A stretch of DNA of 64,000 nt from Gammaproteobacteria bacterium (GCA_947455595.1 CANGOP010000005.1:108643-172642); one strand, 5' to 3'. Shown: positions 16,539 to 26,854, counted from the stretch's first letter. The notes: generated by a model from the sequence alone, not told the origin. Translations and numbers: made by a program.

Positions 16539-18191
16539 TTATCCCGGCAGACGCTTCGTGCGCCAGAGGAAGTCACCGAAGCGTTCACCGTCGGTGCGCT
16601 CCTGCTGCCAAGCGGCGAACAGTCCACCAACAACGCTGTGGAACGTCGCTTCGTCGATGTTCTCGCGATAGAGCACATTGAGGCGCGAGCCCACGGCATC
16701 TCCGCCAAGATGCAGGTTGTAACGACCGAGCGCCTTGCCGACGAGTCCGATTTCCGCCACATAGGGCCGCGCACAACCATTCGGGCAGCCCGTGATGCGC
16801 AGGCTGAGCGGCTCATCTGCAAGCCCATGATCCGCGAGTAACTGCTCGACATCCGCGGTGAGCTTGGGCAAGTAGCGCTCCGCTTCCGCCATCCCTAACG
16901 GACACGTCGGCATCGACACACACGCCAGTGCATGCCGCGCGAGGTACGTGCCTTCGGCCGCGTCGAGGTGAAAGTGCTGAATCAGCCCGTCGATCGACGC
17001 CTTATCCACATCCTTGACGCGAGCGATGGTGACGTTCTGATTGGCCGTACAGCGGAAGTCGCCGCTGTGAACGGTGGCGATCGTGCGAAGTCCCGTCAAC
17101 CAAGGCAGTCCTTCCTTGTCGGCGATGCGACCCGCCGGAATGCGCAAGGTCCGATGCCAGGTGCCATCCAGCGCTTTACGCCAGCCGAAGAGGTCCCCGT
17201 GGGTATCGAATGCGAACGCCCGGGCGGCCTCCAGCGTCACGCCGGCGCGCTTCTGAACTTCGCCCACAAACCACTCAAGGCCGCGATCTTCGATGGTGTA
17301 CTTGAGGCGGGCATGCTTGCGATTGGTGCGATCGCCATAGTCACGCTGCGTGGTCACAACGGCTTCAGCGATGGCGAGCAGGTGCTCGGGCTTGAGGAAG
17401 CCGGCGACATTGGCGAGGCGCGGGTGCGTCGTGACATCCCCGTGCGTGGTGCCGAGACCGCCGCCGACCGTCAGATTGAAGCCGACCAGTTGGCCCTTCT
17501 CGACAATCGCGATGAAACCCAGATCCTGCGTATAAATATCGACGTCGTTCGACGGCGGCAGCGCGATCGCGGCCTTAAACTTACGCGGCAGGAAGTTCGT
17601 GCCGTACACCGGCTCGTGTTCCGGCGTTCCCTTGAGCTTTTCGCCGTTCAACCAGATCTCGTAATAAGCGCGAGTCTTCGGAAGCAGGTGTTCTGACAGA
17701 CGACGCGCCCATTCCGCTACCTCGGCATGGGCCGGTGACTCGATCGGATTGGAGCTCGCCATCACGTTGCGGTTGACGTCACCGCACGTTGCGATAGTGT
17801 CCATCAGGGCTGCGTTCATTTCCTGCATGGCGGGCTTGAGGTCACCCTTGCCGATGCCATGGAACTGGAAGGTCTGACGGGTCGTCAGCCGCAGCGTGCC
17901 GTTGGCCTTCTCGCGGGCAATCGCATCCAGTGCTAACCACTGCGCCGGCGTCGCGACGCCGCCTGGTAGGCGGACACGGACCATGTAGCGCCACAAGGGC
18001 TCAAGCTTCTGTTGGCGCCGCTCTTCGCGCACGTCACGGTCATCCTGCTGATAGCTACCGTGCAGACGCAGCAATTGCTGATCGTCATCACGCAACGAAC
18101 CCGTATGGGCGTCCGTCAGGCTCTCGGCAATCGTGCCTCGCAAGCCACGACTGGCGGCTTTGATCCGTTCGACAGGGGTTAATTCAGCCAT
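16539..18191 (-). CDS. cysI: Assimilatory sulfite reductase (NADPH) hemoprotein beta subunit
   Basis: A 550-residue siroheme/[4Fe-4S] protein that reduces sulfite to sulfide with six electrons from CysJ. The cluster cysteines are visible as CVSMPTCPLG (about 430) and TGCPNGCARPY (about 475), the family signature that also bridges the siroheme. The N-terminal ferredoxin-like repeats include LRLTTRQTFQFHGI and GDVNRNVMAS. The size is close to the enterobacterial 570. The gene starts three bases after the cysJ stop codon and abuts cysG. No cysH is present in the window. Confidence 0.96.
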   Translation of the reverse strand: MAELTPVERIKAASRGLRGTIAESLTDAHTGSLRDDDQQLLRLHGSYQQDDRDVREERRQQKLEPLWRYMVRVRLPGGVATPAQWLALDAIAREKANGTLRLTTRQTFQFHGIGKGDLKPAMQEMNAALMDTIATCGDVNRNVMASSNPIESPAHAEVAEWARRLSEHLLPKTRAYYEIWLNGEKLKGTPEHEPVYGTNFLPRKFKAAIALPPSNDVDIYTQDLGFIAIVEKGQLVGFNLTVGGGLGTTHGDVTTHPRLANVAGFLKPEHLLAIAEAVVTTQRDYGDRTNRKHARLKYTIEDRGLEWFVGEVQKRAGVTLEAARAFAFDTHGDLFGWRKALDGTWHRTLRIPAGRIADKEGLPWLTGLRTIATVHSGDFRCTANQNVTIARVKDVDKASIDGLIQHFHLDAAEGTYLARHALACVSMPTCPLGMAEAERYLPKLTADVEQLLADHGLADEPLSLRITGCPNGCARPYVAEIGLVGKALGRYNLHLGGDAVGSRLNVLYRENIDEATFHSVVGGLFAAWQQERTDGERFGDFLWRTKRLPG

Positions 18192-18194
18192 GGT

Positions 18195-20024
18195 TCAGTA
18201 CACATCCCGGAGATAACGACGGGCCGATGCGAGCCCCGCCACATACGCTTCAGCATCCTGGGTCGAGCGGCCCCCATGGGTCGCCACAATTTCCACGAGT
18301 GCTGCCTGCACATCGGGCGCCATTCGTTCCGCGTCACCGCAGACGTACACGTGCGCACCGGCCTCGAGCCATTGAAACAGTTCAGCCCCGTGTTCGCGTA
18401 GACGATGTTGGACATAGACCTTCTGCGCAGTGTCACGCGAAAACGCAACGTCCAAGCGGGTCAGCGCGCGTTTCTTCAAAGCGGCCAACCACTCGGTCTG
18501 ATAGAGAAAGTCCTGATCCAAGTGGCGGCCGCCGAAGATCAGCCAGCTGCCACCCGTCGCGCCCTGCGCAGCGCGGGCTTGCACAAAGCCACGGAACGGC
18601 GCAACGCCGGTGCCCGGTCCGATCATGATGATCGACGTGCTCGGATCGGCGGGCAGACGGAAGCGGGTATTCGGCTCGATAAAGGCACGCACGCGCGCAC
18701 CCGGCTCCAGACCCTGCACCTGCGAGGAAACCGCACCCCAATGTCGCTTGCCATCATGCACCTCATCCACCACCGCCACCGTGATGTGCACTTCCTCACC
18801 GACCTCTTCGGGCGCCGATGCAATCGAGTACAGGCGTGGTGAGAGTGGGTGCAAGGCCCGCACGAGACGCTCGCCGGTCCATTGGGCCGGGTAACGCGCC
18901 AACAGATCGGGCACCTGCCACACCTTGAACTGCGCGCGCAGACGCGCCGCAGAGGCAGGCTTCAGTAGATCCGCAAGCCCAGCGTCGCCGGAGAGCGCGG
19001 CCAGACGCTCGACGAGCGCCCGCGCCACGCGGGTCAGTTCGCGATGCTGCGACAGCCAGACCTTGAGCGGGTGCGTCACGCCATCCACCGAGACCGACTC
19101 GTTCGCATCCAACTTCGCCGCCGTGAGCGTCTCGTCGACGAGGCGGGCCGGGTTATCGAGCCAAATCCCGAGGGCATCGCCGGCCTGATAGGCAAAGCGA
19201 CCTTCCGGCACGATCAATTCGACATGACGCACGTCCTTGTCGGCGTCCCGCGCGGTGATGCGCTGATTGACCGCCACTTCCACTTCAACCGGCGCTTCTC
19301 GGGTAGCCACGGCGACCGTCGGTGCCTCGATCGCCTCGGCCGAGGCTGTCGCCACCACCGCATCCGTCGCACCGAGTTGTGCGCTCAGCGCCGCGACCGA
19401 CTGCTGGATCCAGGCGGCCGACTTGGCGTCAAAATCAACGTCGCACTCGACGCGCTCCGACAAGCGACGCGCACCCAATTGGGCCAACCGCTCATCCAAG
19501 ACGCGGGCGGTCGCACAGAATTGTGGGTAGCTTGAATCGCCAAGCCCGAGTACCGCATAGGCGAGTTGGTCGAGTTTGGGAGCGCGACGGCCGGAGAGCG
19601 CATCGAGCAAGGCGCGGGCATCATCGGGCGGCTCGCCGTCACCATGCGTGCTCGCCACCACGTACAGGTATCGCTCGTCGGCAAACTGCTTCAAGGCGTA
19701 GTCGCCGGTCGCCACCACATTCTTCTGCAACCCGGCGGACTCGAGTGCCTGACCGAGTTTCTCGGCCACCCGTCGACTGTTACCCGTCTGTGAGGCATAC
19801 AACACCGTCACCCGCGGGCGAGCGGCCGGTGCCGCAACGGCAGCCGCAACGGCCGGTGCCGCCACCGCAGGCGCCCCCCCGAGGCGCGCGCGCTCAGCGG
19901 CCAGACCGGCCACAAAGCCACTGACCCAGCGCAGGGAATCCGCATCCAGATCGGCGAGGAGAGACTCGAGTTCGCGCGTGTGGCGCGGCTCGGTCGGCAA
20001 ACGAACGGGAGACGACATCGGCAC
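18195..20024 (-). CDS. cysJ: Sulfite reductase (NADPH) flavoprotein alpha subunit
   Basis: A 609-residue diflavin reductase passing electrons from NADPH through FAD and FMN to CysI. An Ala/Val/Pro-rich linker (about 55-72) precedes the flavodoxin domain (VTVLYASQTGNSRRVAEKLG, from 73). The FAD domain has RLYSIASAPEE, and the NADPH domain has MIGPGTGVAPFRGF. The terminal DVY (aromatic last residue) is characteristic of this reductase family. It is first in the cysJIG operon. The leader upstream contains a perfect GGTTAT/ATAACC dyad. Confidence 0.95.
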   Translation of the reverse strand: MPMSSPVRLPTEPRHTRELESLLADLDADSLRWVSGFVAGLAAERARLGGAPAVAAPAVAAAVAAPAARPRVTVLYASQTGNSRRVAEKLGQALESAGLQKNVVATGDYALKQFADERYLYVVASTHGDGEPPDDARALLDALSGRRAPKLDQLAYAVLGLGDSSYPQFCATARVLDERLAQLGARRLSERVECDVDFDAKSAAWIQQSVAALSAQLGATDAVVATASAEAIEAPTVAVATREAPVEVEVAVNQRITARDADKDVRHVELIVPEGRFAYQAGDALGIWLDNPARLVDETLTAAKLDANESVSVDGVTHPLKVWLSQHRELTRVARALVERLAALSGDAGLADLLKPASAARLRAQFKVWQVPDLLARYPAQWTGERLVRALHPLSPRLYSIASAPEEVGEEVHITVAVVDEVHDGKRHWGAVSSQVQGLEPGARVRAFIEPNTRFRLPADPSTSIIMIGPGTGVAPFRGFVQARAAQGATGGSWLIFGGRHLDQDFLYQTEWLAALKKRALTRLDVAFSRDTAQKVYVQHRLREHGAELFQWLEAGAHVYVCGDAERMAPDVQAALVEIVATHGGRSTQDAEAYVAGLASARRYLRDVY

Positions 20025-20089
20025 TTTCTACCCAATAGGAAACTGCGCGCGATGCTACGGACGGGACTGAAGGGCCGAAACCGACATTT

Positions 20090-20107
20090 GGTTATCACCT
20101 CATAACC
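20090..20107. promoter_or_regulatory. Candidate operator upstream of cysJIG
   Basis: GGTTAT-CACCTC-ATAACC is a perfect 6-6-6 inverted repeat 66 bases upstream of the cysJ start codon, in the 153-base gap between cysJ and the AraC gene. The TTAT-N6-ATAA core resembles LysR-type sites, and CysB is the usual LysR regulator of cysJI, but CysB sites are poorly conserved. The identity of the regulator is inference. Confidence 0.45.
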
Positions 20108-20177
20108 GCACCGTAGCGGGCAGCCGCGCCCAACGGATTCGCTGCGATGCCACCGACCTCAGGCCGTGCCCGCCAAC

Positions 20178-21260
20178 CTAACCGGACGGGCTAAAGTCTC
20201 CCCGGCGGTAGGCGCCAGGGGAGATCTGGGCCCACTTGCGGAAGGCCCGATGGAAGGCGCTCGGCTCGAGGAACCCCAGGGCTAGGGCGATATCCCGAAT
20301 GCTCAGCTCCGTTTCACTGAGGTAGGTGATCGCCAGATCTCGCCGTAGGTCATCCTTGATGCCCTGATAGGTCTGGCCCTCGGCCTTGAGTTTGCGCCGC
20401 AAGGTCGAAGGCGCCGCGTTCATCTCGCGTGCCACCTGCTCCAAATCCGGCAGATCGCCAGGGAGGATCTGCCGAAGGCGCCGTCGAATACGCGTCGATA
20501 AGCTCTGGGTGCTCTTGTATTTAAGCAGGATATTGGCGGGCGCCAGACGCAGGAATTCCTTTGCGCTCGACTCGGTCTGGACCACCGGCAGATCCAAAAA
20601 AGACGCTGAAAACTCCAGGTACGTCTCTGGCACTGTGAAACTCAGCTGAGGGCCAAACAGATCCCGGTACTCCGGCGCATGGACGGGCGGCGGGTAGGCA
20701 AAGCCGGCGGCCAGAATCGGGATACGCCGACCGACGAGCCAACAGGCCAAGCCGTGGGCGATCACGAGCAGCGTCTCATGACCAAACGGACGTGCGCTCG
20801 CCACCCCTTGTTGCACCAGCGTCAGACGACCGCGCTGCTCGATACGCGACACCTGCAGTCCATGCTCGTCGAGAAAGGCATCAAAGAAGCGACCGGCCCG
20901 CTCCAAGGCACGCTCGAGGTTGGCGCAATGGACGACCGACCGGCACAGCAGGGCAAAACTTCCCGGTTTCATGCGCCGCGTATCCTGGCCGAAGAATTCA
21001 TCGCCCAGGTGCGCAATGTAGCTGCGCCACATCCGGGCGTACTGCTCGGGGGAAATGCGCGACGCATTGATGCGCAACAGCGCGGGGCGGATACCCGCCG
21101 CCGTCAACAACACCTCCGGCGACACCCCACGGGCCTGCGCCGCATCCACAACGGCCCGCACGAAGGGGATGGCGATGGTGCCCTTTTCATTTCGGCTAGC
21201 CCCACCGGCACCGGCCCGAGAATGGTATTTCCGCTCACGCATGCTGATCTGCACGGCCAC
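20178..21260 (-). CDS. AraC-family transcriptional regulator
   Basis: A 360-residue regulator of the OruR/ArgR-like AraC type. An N-terminal arabinose-binding-like sensing domain (about 30-220) is followed by a C-terminal double helix-turn-helix (about 255-355: LEQVAREMNAAPSTLRRKLKAEGQTY, then LSIRDIALALGFLEPSAFHRAFRKW). It is divergent from icmF with 152 bases between them. That gap contains an AT-rich patch and an imperfect GTTAGC/GCTGAC dyad at 21276-21293. Control of icmF or of nearby acyl-CoA genes is likely from position. An internal ATG at residue 7 is an alternative start. Confidence 0.9.
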   Translation of the reverse strand: MAVQISMRERKYHSRAGAGGASRNEKGTIAIPFVRAVVDAAQARGVSPEVLLTAAGIRPALLRINASRISPEQYARMWRSYIAHLGDEFFGQDTRRMKPGSFALLCRSVVHCANLERALERAGRFFDAFLDEHGLQVSRIEQRGRLTLVQQGVASARPFGHETLLVIAHGLACWLVGRRIPILAAGFAYPPPVHAPEYRDLFGPQLSFTVPETYLEFSASFLDLPVVQTESSAKEFLRLAPANILLKYKSTQSLSTRIRRRLRQILPGDLPDLEQVAREMNAAPSTLRRKLKAEGQTYQGIKDDLRRDLAITYLSETELSIRDIALALGFLEPSAFHRAFRKWAQISPGAYRRGDFSPSG

Positions 21261-21412
21261 TCATGAGGCGCTTAAGTTAGCTATATTGCTGACGTTAAAC
21301 CACTTTTTTCGCTCGCCGGAGACGATTCCGTGAGCCGTGGCAGCCCAACGGGGTTCGTCGCGAGCAAGGCGTCGATGACGCATCCGGCAGCACGGACACA
21401 CCAGGACCGGGT

Positions 21413-24400
21413 ATGCAGAACTCTACCGCCGATACGAACACGGAAAAGACCGCCGGCACCCCGGCCGAACTGCCGCCCCTGCGCTTCGTATCCGCCGCCT
21501 CCTTGTTTGACGGCCACGATGCCGCGATCAACGTCATGCGCCGCCTGATTCAGGCGCAAGGCGGCGAAGTCATCCACCTGGGGCATAACCGGTCGGTGGA
21601 AGACATCGTCCGGGCGGCCATCCAGGAAGATGCCGACGCGATCGCCGTGTCCTCTTATCAGGGCGGGCACAATGAATTCTTCCGTTACATGATCGACATG
21701 CTGCGCGAACGCGGCGCCGGCCATGTCCGGGTCTTCGGCGGCGGTGGCGGGACGATCACGCCGGAAGAAATCGCCGAGCTGTCCGGCTACGGCGTTGAGC
21801 GTATCTACCACCCGAACGACGGCGCCCACATGGGCCTCGTCGGCATGATCGAAGATCTGATGTCTCGGGCCCGCCAACACCGCCGGCCCACCGAGATTCC
21901 ACAGGACCTGCGCATCACCGACGAGCTGTCGATCGCGCAGATGCTCTCCGCAATCGAAGAGCGACAGATTCCGGAGCCCGAACTGACGCGGCTACGCAAG
22001 CGGTGGGAACTGGCGGGTAAGCAGACGCCCGTCATTGGTGTCACCGGCACCGGTGGTGCTGGTAAGTCGTCGGTGGTCGATGAGATGGTGCTGCGCTTCC
22101 TGACCGCCTTCCCGTCCATGCGCATCGCGATCATCGCCGTCGACCCGACACGACGTCGCAGCGGCGGCGCGCTGCTCGGCGATCGTATCCGCATGAACTC
22201 GCTGCGCTCTGATCGCCTCTACATGCGCTCGCTGGCGACCCGACGTCAACATGCCGCGACGAGCGCAATGCTGCAGGACTCGGTCGCCTTCCTCAAAGGA
22301 CAAGGCTACGACCTTGTCATTGTCGAGACCGCCGGTATCGGTCAGTCGGATTCGGAAATCGTCGATCTCGTGGATCTGCCGATCTACGTGATGACGTCCG
22401 ACTACGGCGCGGCCAGTCAGCTCGAAAAAATCGACATGATCGATTTTGCAGACCTCGTGGTGCTGAATAAGTACGACCGGCGAGGAGCTCAGGACGCGCT
22501 GCGAGATGTGCGCAAGCAATGGCGCCGCAATCACACGAAGTTCGACCTCGCCGATGATGCCGTGCCGGTCTATCCTTCGATCGCGAGCCAGTTCAACGAC
22601 CCGGGCATCACGTGGATGTTCGTGAACTTGTGCCGACTGCTGCGCGAGAAGCTGCACCTGCCGGAGTCCAAGTGGACGCCGACGGTCGACACCTCGATCA
22701 AAGAGCCGCGTGAGACCGTCCTTCTGCCGGCAGCGCGTGTGCGTTATCTCGCGGAGATCTCCGACCAAGGACGGGGCATCAACCGGCATATCGAAGTGGA
22801 ATCGGAAACAGCGAACAGGGCACAGAGTCTGTGGGAGGCCTTGCGCGAGATCGCCGATCCGCAGCTGCCCGCACCGTTGGAAGCCTTCTCGGCGGCGGCG
22901 CTGAGCGAGGGCGTGGATCGCTCCAACCTCACGCTACGCCAACGCTACAACGACGCGCTCGCAAGCCTCTCGCCCGATGCGATCGAGCTGCTGCGCCAGT
23001 GGCCGGCACGCCTCAAATCTGTTACGGATCCGCAGTACACATACCACGTGCGGGATCGGGCCGTGCAGGGTGATAACTATATCGAATCCTTGTCGCACCA
23101 GAAAATTCCGAAGGTCGCGGCACCGCACTACCGCAACTGGGGCGAACTCCTGCGCTTCCTGCAGAAAGAAAATCTCCCGGGTGCCTACCCCTATACCGCC
23201 GGTATCTATCCGTACCGTCGCACGGGTGAAGACCCGATCCGGATGTTCGCTGGCGAAGGCACTCCGGAGCGCACCAACCGACGCTTCCACTATCTGAGCC
23301 ACGGTCAGAAGGCGACGCGCCTGTCGACGGCCTTTGACTCGGTCACGCTCTACGGCGAAGACCCGCATACGCGGCCGGACATTTACGGCAAGGTTGGCAA
23401 TTCCGGCGTCAGCATCGCAACGCTTGACGACATGAAGAAGCTCTACTCGGGCTTTGATCTGTGTGACCCGAGCACCTCCGTCTCAATGACGATCAACGGC
23501 CCGGCGCCGATGATCCTCGCGATGTTCATGAACACCGCCGTCGACCAACAGGTTGAGCGCTATCTGAAGGCCGACGCAACACGCTGGCAGCAGGCGGAGG
23601 CGCGCATCGCGGCTCTGTATGCCGGCAAGGTCCGTCCGCAGTACAACGGCGCCCTGCCAGAAGGAAACGATGGCATGGGCCTCGGGCTCCTCGGCGTCAC
23701 CGGCGATGAGCTGGTGGAACGCGAGGTGTATGAGAAGATCCGTGCCGACACGCTGCCCATCGTGCGTGGGACTGTGCAGGCCGACATCTTCAAGGAAGAC
23801 CAGGCGCAGAACACCTGCATCTTCTCAACCGAATTCGCCCTGCGCATGATGGGCGACGTGCAGCAGTGCTTCGTTAATCGGAAAGTCCGGAACTTCTACT
23901 CGGTGTCGATCAGCGGCTACCACATCGCCGAAGCCGGAGCGAATCCGATCTCCCAGTTGGCCTTTACGCTCTCCAACGGTTTCACCATCGTCGAGTACTA
24001 CCTCTCCCGTGGTATGAAGATCGATGACTTTGCGCCGAATCTGTCGTTCTTCTTCTCCAATGGCATGGATCCGGAATACACCGTGATCGGCCGGGTCGCC
24101 CGGCGCATCTGGGCGCGCGCCATGCGCGAGCGCTATGGCGCGAGCGCCCGCAGCCAGATGATGAAGTACCACATTCAGACCTCGGGTCGTTCGCTGCACG
24201 CCCAGGAAATTCAGTTCAACGACATCCGCACCACGCTGCAGGCGTTATATGCGCTGCTCGACAACTGCAACTCCTTGCACACCAATGCCTACGATGAGGC
24301 CATCACGACGCCCACCGAAGAGTCGGTGCGCCGTGCCGTGGCGATCCAGCTGATCATCAACCGCGAACTGGGCGTCAATTTCTGTGAGAACCCATGGCAG

Positions 24401-24868
24401 GGTAGCTTCCTCATTGATCAGCTGACCGATCTGGTGGAGGAAGCCGTCTATCAGGAATTCGATGCCATCTCCGAGCGCGGCGGCGTCTTAGGCGCCATGG
24501 ATACGATGTATCAGCGCGGCAAGATTCAGGACGAGAGCCTCTACTACGAGCACAAGAAGTTTGATGGCTCCCTACCGCTGATTGGCGTCAACACCTTCCT
24601 GCCGAAGGATCATGGTGGCGAGATCACCACGACCATCGAGTTAATTCGCTCGACAACCGATGAGAAGCAACAGCAAATCGACAACGTGAGTGCCTTCCAG
24701 GCCGCCCGCAACGCTCGTGCGCCGGACAGCCTGAAGTCTCTGCAGAACGTGGCTAGAGCCCGTCAGAACGTGTTTGAAGAGTTGCTCGAAACCGTGAAAT
24801 ACAACTCGCTCGGCCAAATCAGCCATGCTCTGTATGACGTGGGTGGCGAGTACCGCCGCAACATGTAA
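21413..24868 (+). CDS. icmF: Fused isobutyryl-CoA mutase (B12-dependent acyl-CoA mutase with G-protein chaperone domain)
   Basis: A 1151-residue fusion. The N-terminal B12-binding domain has DGHDAA (33-38). A MeaB-like GTPase chaperone follows with Walker [10 protein letters not shown] (about 211-219). The C-terminal mutase barrel runs from about 560 to the end, finishing GGEYRRNM. Active-site positions are F612 (RMFAGEG) and Q799 (KEDQAQN), where methylmalonyl-CoA mutase has Tyr and Arg. Phe/Gln is the isobutyryl-CoA mutase pattern, so interconversion of isobutyryl- and n-butyryl-CoA (possibly pivalyl/isovaleryl-CoA) is expected. About 60 extra residues lie before the GTVQADIF strand, including [20 protein letters not shown], as I recall from a longer proteobacterial IcmF subfamily. 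No cobalamin riboswitch was recognised upstream. Confidence 0.93.
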   Translation: MQNSTADTNTEKTAGTPAELPPLRFVSAASLFDGHDAAINVMRRLIQAQGGEVIHLGHNRSVEDIVRAAIQEDADAIAVSSYQGGHNEFFRYMIDMLRERGAGHVRVFGGGGGTITPEEIAELSGYGVERIYHPNDGAHMGLVGMIEDLMSRARQHRRPTEIPQDLRITDELSIAQMLSAIEERQIPEPELTRLRKRWELAGKQTPVIGVTGTGGAGKSSVVDEMVLRFLTAFPSMRIAIIAVDPTRRRSGGALLGDRIRMNSLRSDRLYMRSLATRRQHAATSAMLQDSVAFLKGQGYDLVIVETAGIGQSDSEIVDLVDLPIYVMTSDYGAASQLEKIDMIDFADLVVLNKYDRRGAQDALRDVRKQWRRNHTKFDLADDAVPVYPSIASQFNDPGITWMFVNLCRLLREKLHLPESKWTPTVDTSIKEPRETVLLPAARVRYLAEISDQGRGINRHIEVESETANRAQSLWEALREIADPQLPAPLEAFSAAALSEGVDRSNLTLRQRYNDALASLSPDAIELLRQWPARLKSVTDPQYTYHVRDRAVQGDNYIESLSHQKIPKVAAPHYRNWGELLRFLQKENLPGAYPYTAGIYPYRRTGEDPIRMFAGEGTPERTNRRFHYLSHGQKATRLSTAFDSVTLYGEDPHTRPDIYGKVGNSGVSIATLDDMKKLYSGFDLCDPSTSVSMTINGPAPMILAMFMNTAVDQQVERYLKADATRWQQAEARIAALYAGKVRPQYNGALPEGNDGMGLGLLGVTGDELVEREVYEKIRADTLPIVRGTVQADIFKEDQAQNTCIFSTEFALRMMGDVQQCFVNRKVRNFYSVSISGYHIAEAGANPISQLAFTLSNGFTIVEYYLSRGMKIDDFAPNLSFFFSNGMDPEYTVIGRVARRIWARAMRERYGASARSQMMKYHIQTSGRSLHAQEIQFNDIRTTLQALYALLDNCNSLHTNAYDEAITTPTEESVRRAVAIQLIINRELGVNFCENPWQGSFLIDQLTDLVEEAVYQEFDAISERGGVLGAMDTMYQRGKIQDESLYYEHKKFDGSLPLIGVNTFLPKDHGGEITTTIELIRSTTDEKQQQIDNVSAFQAARNARAPDSLKSLQNVARARQNVFEELLETVKYNSLGQISHALYDVGGEYRRNM

Positions 24869-24886
24869 CCGTTGCGGAACGGTGCC

Positions 24887-25459
24887 TTAGGTGGCAGGCG
24901 GATAGTAACGCTGCCAAAAGGCAGACCGTTCCGGGTAGTCAGCGACGACCGGTTGCGGATAGGCGCGATTGCGCAGGGTGCTGCGCATCACCTCGGGCAG
25001 ATCGGCTGGACGGGCGTAATAGAAGAAGGCGAGCGCACGCTCGGCGAAGCGCCATTGACCCTCTTCGAGCGCGTAGCGGTCTTGGTAGCGTAACGAGGCG
25101 ACGAGCAACTCACCGTTACGCACCACTTCGGCGTGCGTGTTGAGCGTGCCACGGGCTGCGCGTGGGTTGCCCTCGTCGAATTCGATGATGTGATCGTGGG
25201 TGTAATGGTTGCTCGGGCCCAGTACGGCAAAGCGGCCGTGGAACTGCGCGATCACCGCCTCACGACCCGCGGCGTTCATGACCCCATCCACCGAGCGCAT
25301 GACGCCGTCTTGCGTGAAGCACTGAGCGATGCCGTCGATGTCCCGCTCATCAACGGTAAAACAGTACCGAGCAACGAGTTCCCGTATCGCGATCCGCGCC
25401 TCCAGTCGTTCGATACGAGTGAGGAGATCGGTGGATGTGTCGGCTGGGGTGACTTGCAT
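24887..25459 (-). CDS. SnoaL-like / NTF2-fold polyketide-cyclase-type protein
   Basis: A 190-residue protein of the NTF2-like SnoaL superfamily. RIAIRELVARYCFTVDERDIDGIAQCFTQDG (about 20-50) is the characteristic start of the cone-shaped fold, and the segment YTHDHIIEFDEG supplies pocket residues. Members act as isomerases, dehydratases or binding proteins for small hydrophobic compounds, often beside acyl-CoA genes. It lies 18 bases after icmF but on the opposite strand. It is divergent from the MaoC gene across only 32 bases, so promoter elements must overlap coding sequence. The function is not assignable from sequence. Confidence 0.8.
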   Translation of the reverse strand: MQVTPADTSTDLLTRIERLEARIAIRELVARYCFTVDERDIDGIAQCFTQDGVMRSVDGVMNAAGREAVIAQFHGRFAVLGPSNHYTHDHIIEFDEGNPRAARGTLNTHAEVVRNGELLVASLRYQDRYALEEGQWRFAERALAFFYYARPADLPEVMRSTLRNRAYPQPVVADYPERSAFWQRYYPPAT

Positions 25460-25491
25460 TGTGCTGCCTTTGCGTCATCATTTAGGTCGAT

Positions 25492-25953
25492 ATGAACGTC
25501 AGAAAACGCTACTTTGAGGACCTTGCCATCGGCGAAATTGCCGAGTCAAGCGCCATTCCGGTTGATCGGGAAGAGATGTTGGAGTTCGCGCGGCGCTTTG
25601 ATCCGCAGTACTTCCACACGGATCCCGACGAAGCTCAGCGCTCCATTTTTGGTGAAGTGATCGCATCGGGCATCTATACGGCCGCGTTGTGGCGGCGGCA
25701 AGATGCCTTGATCTGTGGCGACATCGCGTGGGTGTGCGGTATCGCCTGGGAGGATGTGCGCTGGCCGGAAGCGGTCCGTTCGGGTGACCAGTTGCGTGCC
25801 CGTGCGGAATGTCTGTCCAAACGCGAGAGTCACTCGCAGCCGACGCGCGGCGTTGTCGAGATGCGCTACACGCTCCTCAATCAACGCAACGCGGTCGTCT
25901 TTACCTGTCGCAGCATCAATCTCGTCGAGAGACGGACGCCTCCGCCGCTTTAA
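25492..25953 (+). CDS. MaoC-family (R)-enoyl-CoA hydratase-like protein
   Basis: A 153-residue single hot-dog domain. FARRFDPQYFHTDPDEAQ (about 31-48) contains the Asp and His of the MaoC hydratase motif (D-P-x-x-x-H-x-D), followed by FGEVIASGIYTAALWRR and the second half WEDVRWPEAVRSGDQL. It is expected to hydrate enoyl-CoA thioesters. Its stop overlaps that of the convergent enoyl-CoA hydratase gene by four bases. Proximity to icmF suggests a role in short or branched acyl-CoA turnover. Confidence 0.88.
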   Translation: MNVRKRYFEDLAIGEIAESSAIPVDREEMLEFARRFDPQYFHTDPDEAQRSIFGEVIASGIYTAALWRRQDALICGDIAWVCGIAWEDVRWPEAVRSGDQLRARAECLSKRESHSQPTRGVVEMRYTLLNQRNAVVFTCRSINLVERRTPPPL

Positions 25954-26735
25954 TTGAATTCGGGTTTGCGCTTCTCGAGGAAGGCGCGAACGCCGGCCTG
26001 GCCGTGTGCCGAGCGCATGGCATCCGCAATGCTGCGCGACTCCTCTTCCATCTGCGTTTCCAGCGTCGCGCCGAAGCTCGATAGCAGTAGACGACGGGTT
26101 TGACCCAAGGCCTGAGTCGCGGCGCGCCCCATCTCGTTCGCGAGCGTCATCGCCGTTGACAGCAACTCCGCATCGTCCACCACGCGCGTGATCAGTCCCA
26201 TGGTGACCGCCCCGTCGGCCGATACACGCCGATTGGTCAGCGCCAGATCTTGTGCCTGACGCAGCCCGACCAGACGCGGCAACAGCCAGGTCGAGCCACC
26301 ATCCGGCGTGAGGCCGATCGCGGTATAGGCAAGCGTGTAGTGGGCGCTGCGTGCGCTGATCGCGATGTCGCCCAAGATAGCGAGGCTAAAGCCCGCTCCG
26401 GCAGCTGGACCATTGACGACCGTGATCAGCGGCTTCGCCATGCGCGAGAGACGCGCGATCGCCGAATGCAGATAACCCGTGATTTCCTTCACCAGGGCAG
26501 GGGCCGCATTGCCAGCGGCGCCGAACGCACCGACGTCGCCACCTGCACAGAAGAATCGACCGGTGCCGGTGAGTACCACCACGCGAATCGCCGCATCCTC
26601 GTCGCAGCGGATCGCCGCTTCCATCAGGGCGCGCGCCAGTGGAACGTCGAGCGAATTGCCCACCGTGGGTCGGTTCAAACGCAGGGTGGCAACAGGGCCG
26701 TCGACGGTGACAACCAGGCAGTCTTCAGTGGTCAT
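25950..26735 (-). CDS. Enoyl-CoA hydratase/isomerase family protein
   Basis: A 261-residue crotonase-fold protein. TGRFFCAGGDVGAFG (about 56-70) and NGPAAGAGFSLAILGDIAI (about 108-126) form the CoA-binding and oxyanion-hole regions. IGLTPDGGSTWLLPRLVG resembles PaaG/MenB-like isomerase-hydratases, with Asp in place of one of the usual glutamates, so the exact reaction (hydratase, isomerase or other) is uncertain. It is convergent with maoC. The 119 bases upstream, to the IclR gene, contain no further gene. Confidence 0.88.
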   Translation of the reverse strand: MTTEDCLVVTVDGPVATLRLNRPTVGNSLDVPLARALMEAAIRCDEDAAIRVVVLTGTGRFFCAGGDVGAFGAAGNAAPALVKEITGYLHSAIARLSRMAKPLITVVNGPAAGAGFSLAILGDIAISARSAHYTLAYTAIGLTPDGGSTWLLPRLVGLRQAQDLALTNRRVSADGAVTMGLITRVVDDAELLSTAMTLANEMGRAATQALGQTRRLLLSSFGATLETQMEEESRSIADAMRSAHGQAGVRAFLEKRKPEFN

Positions 26736-26854
26736 GAGGCATCCCGAAACGAAGCGGTGAAGGAGTGCAGTGCGCTCAGGAATCAGCGGTCAAGCCGATA
26801 CCCGGCGGTTCGCAAATTGTACCGTGTTGCCACGATATCGTGCATGACACGCCC

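Noticed and set aside
15108..20024. Dissimilatory sulfite or nitrite reduction operon
   Set aside because: The cysJ-cysI-cysG set has the NADPH flavoprotein and siroheme hemoprotein of the assimilatory enzyme; no dsr genes are present.
21276..21293. GTTAGC-N6-GCTGAC imperfect dyad between the AraC gene and icmF
   Set aside because: One mismatch, and AraC proteins usually bind direct repeats; recorded only as a weak possibility.
24869..24882. CCGTT-GCGG-AACGG hairpin just after icmF
   Set aside because: Only a five-base stem without a T-tract, so too weak to call a terminator.
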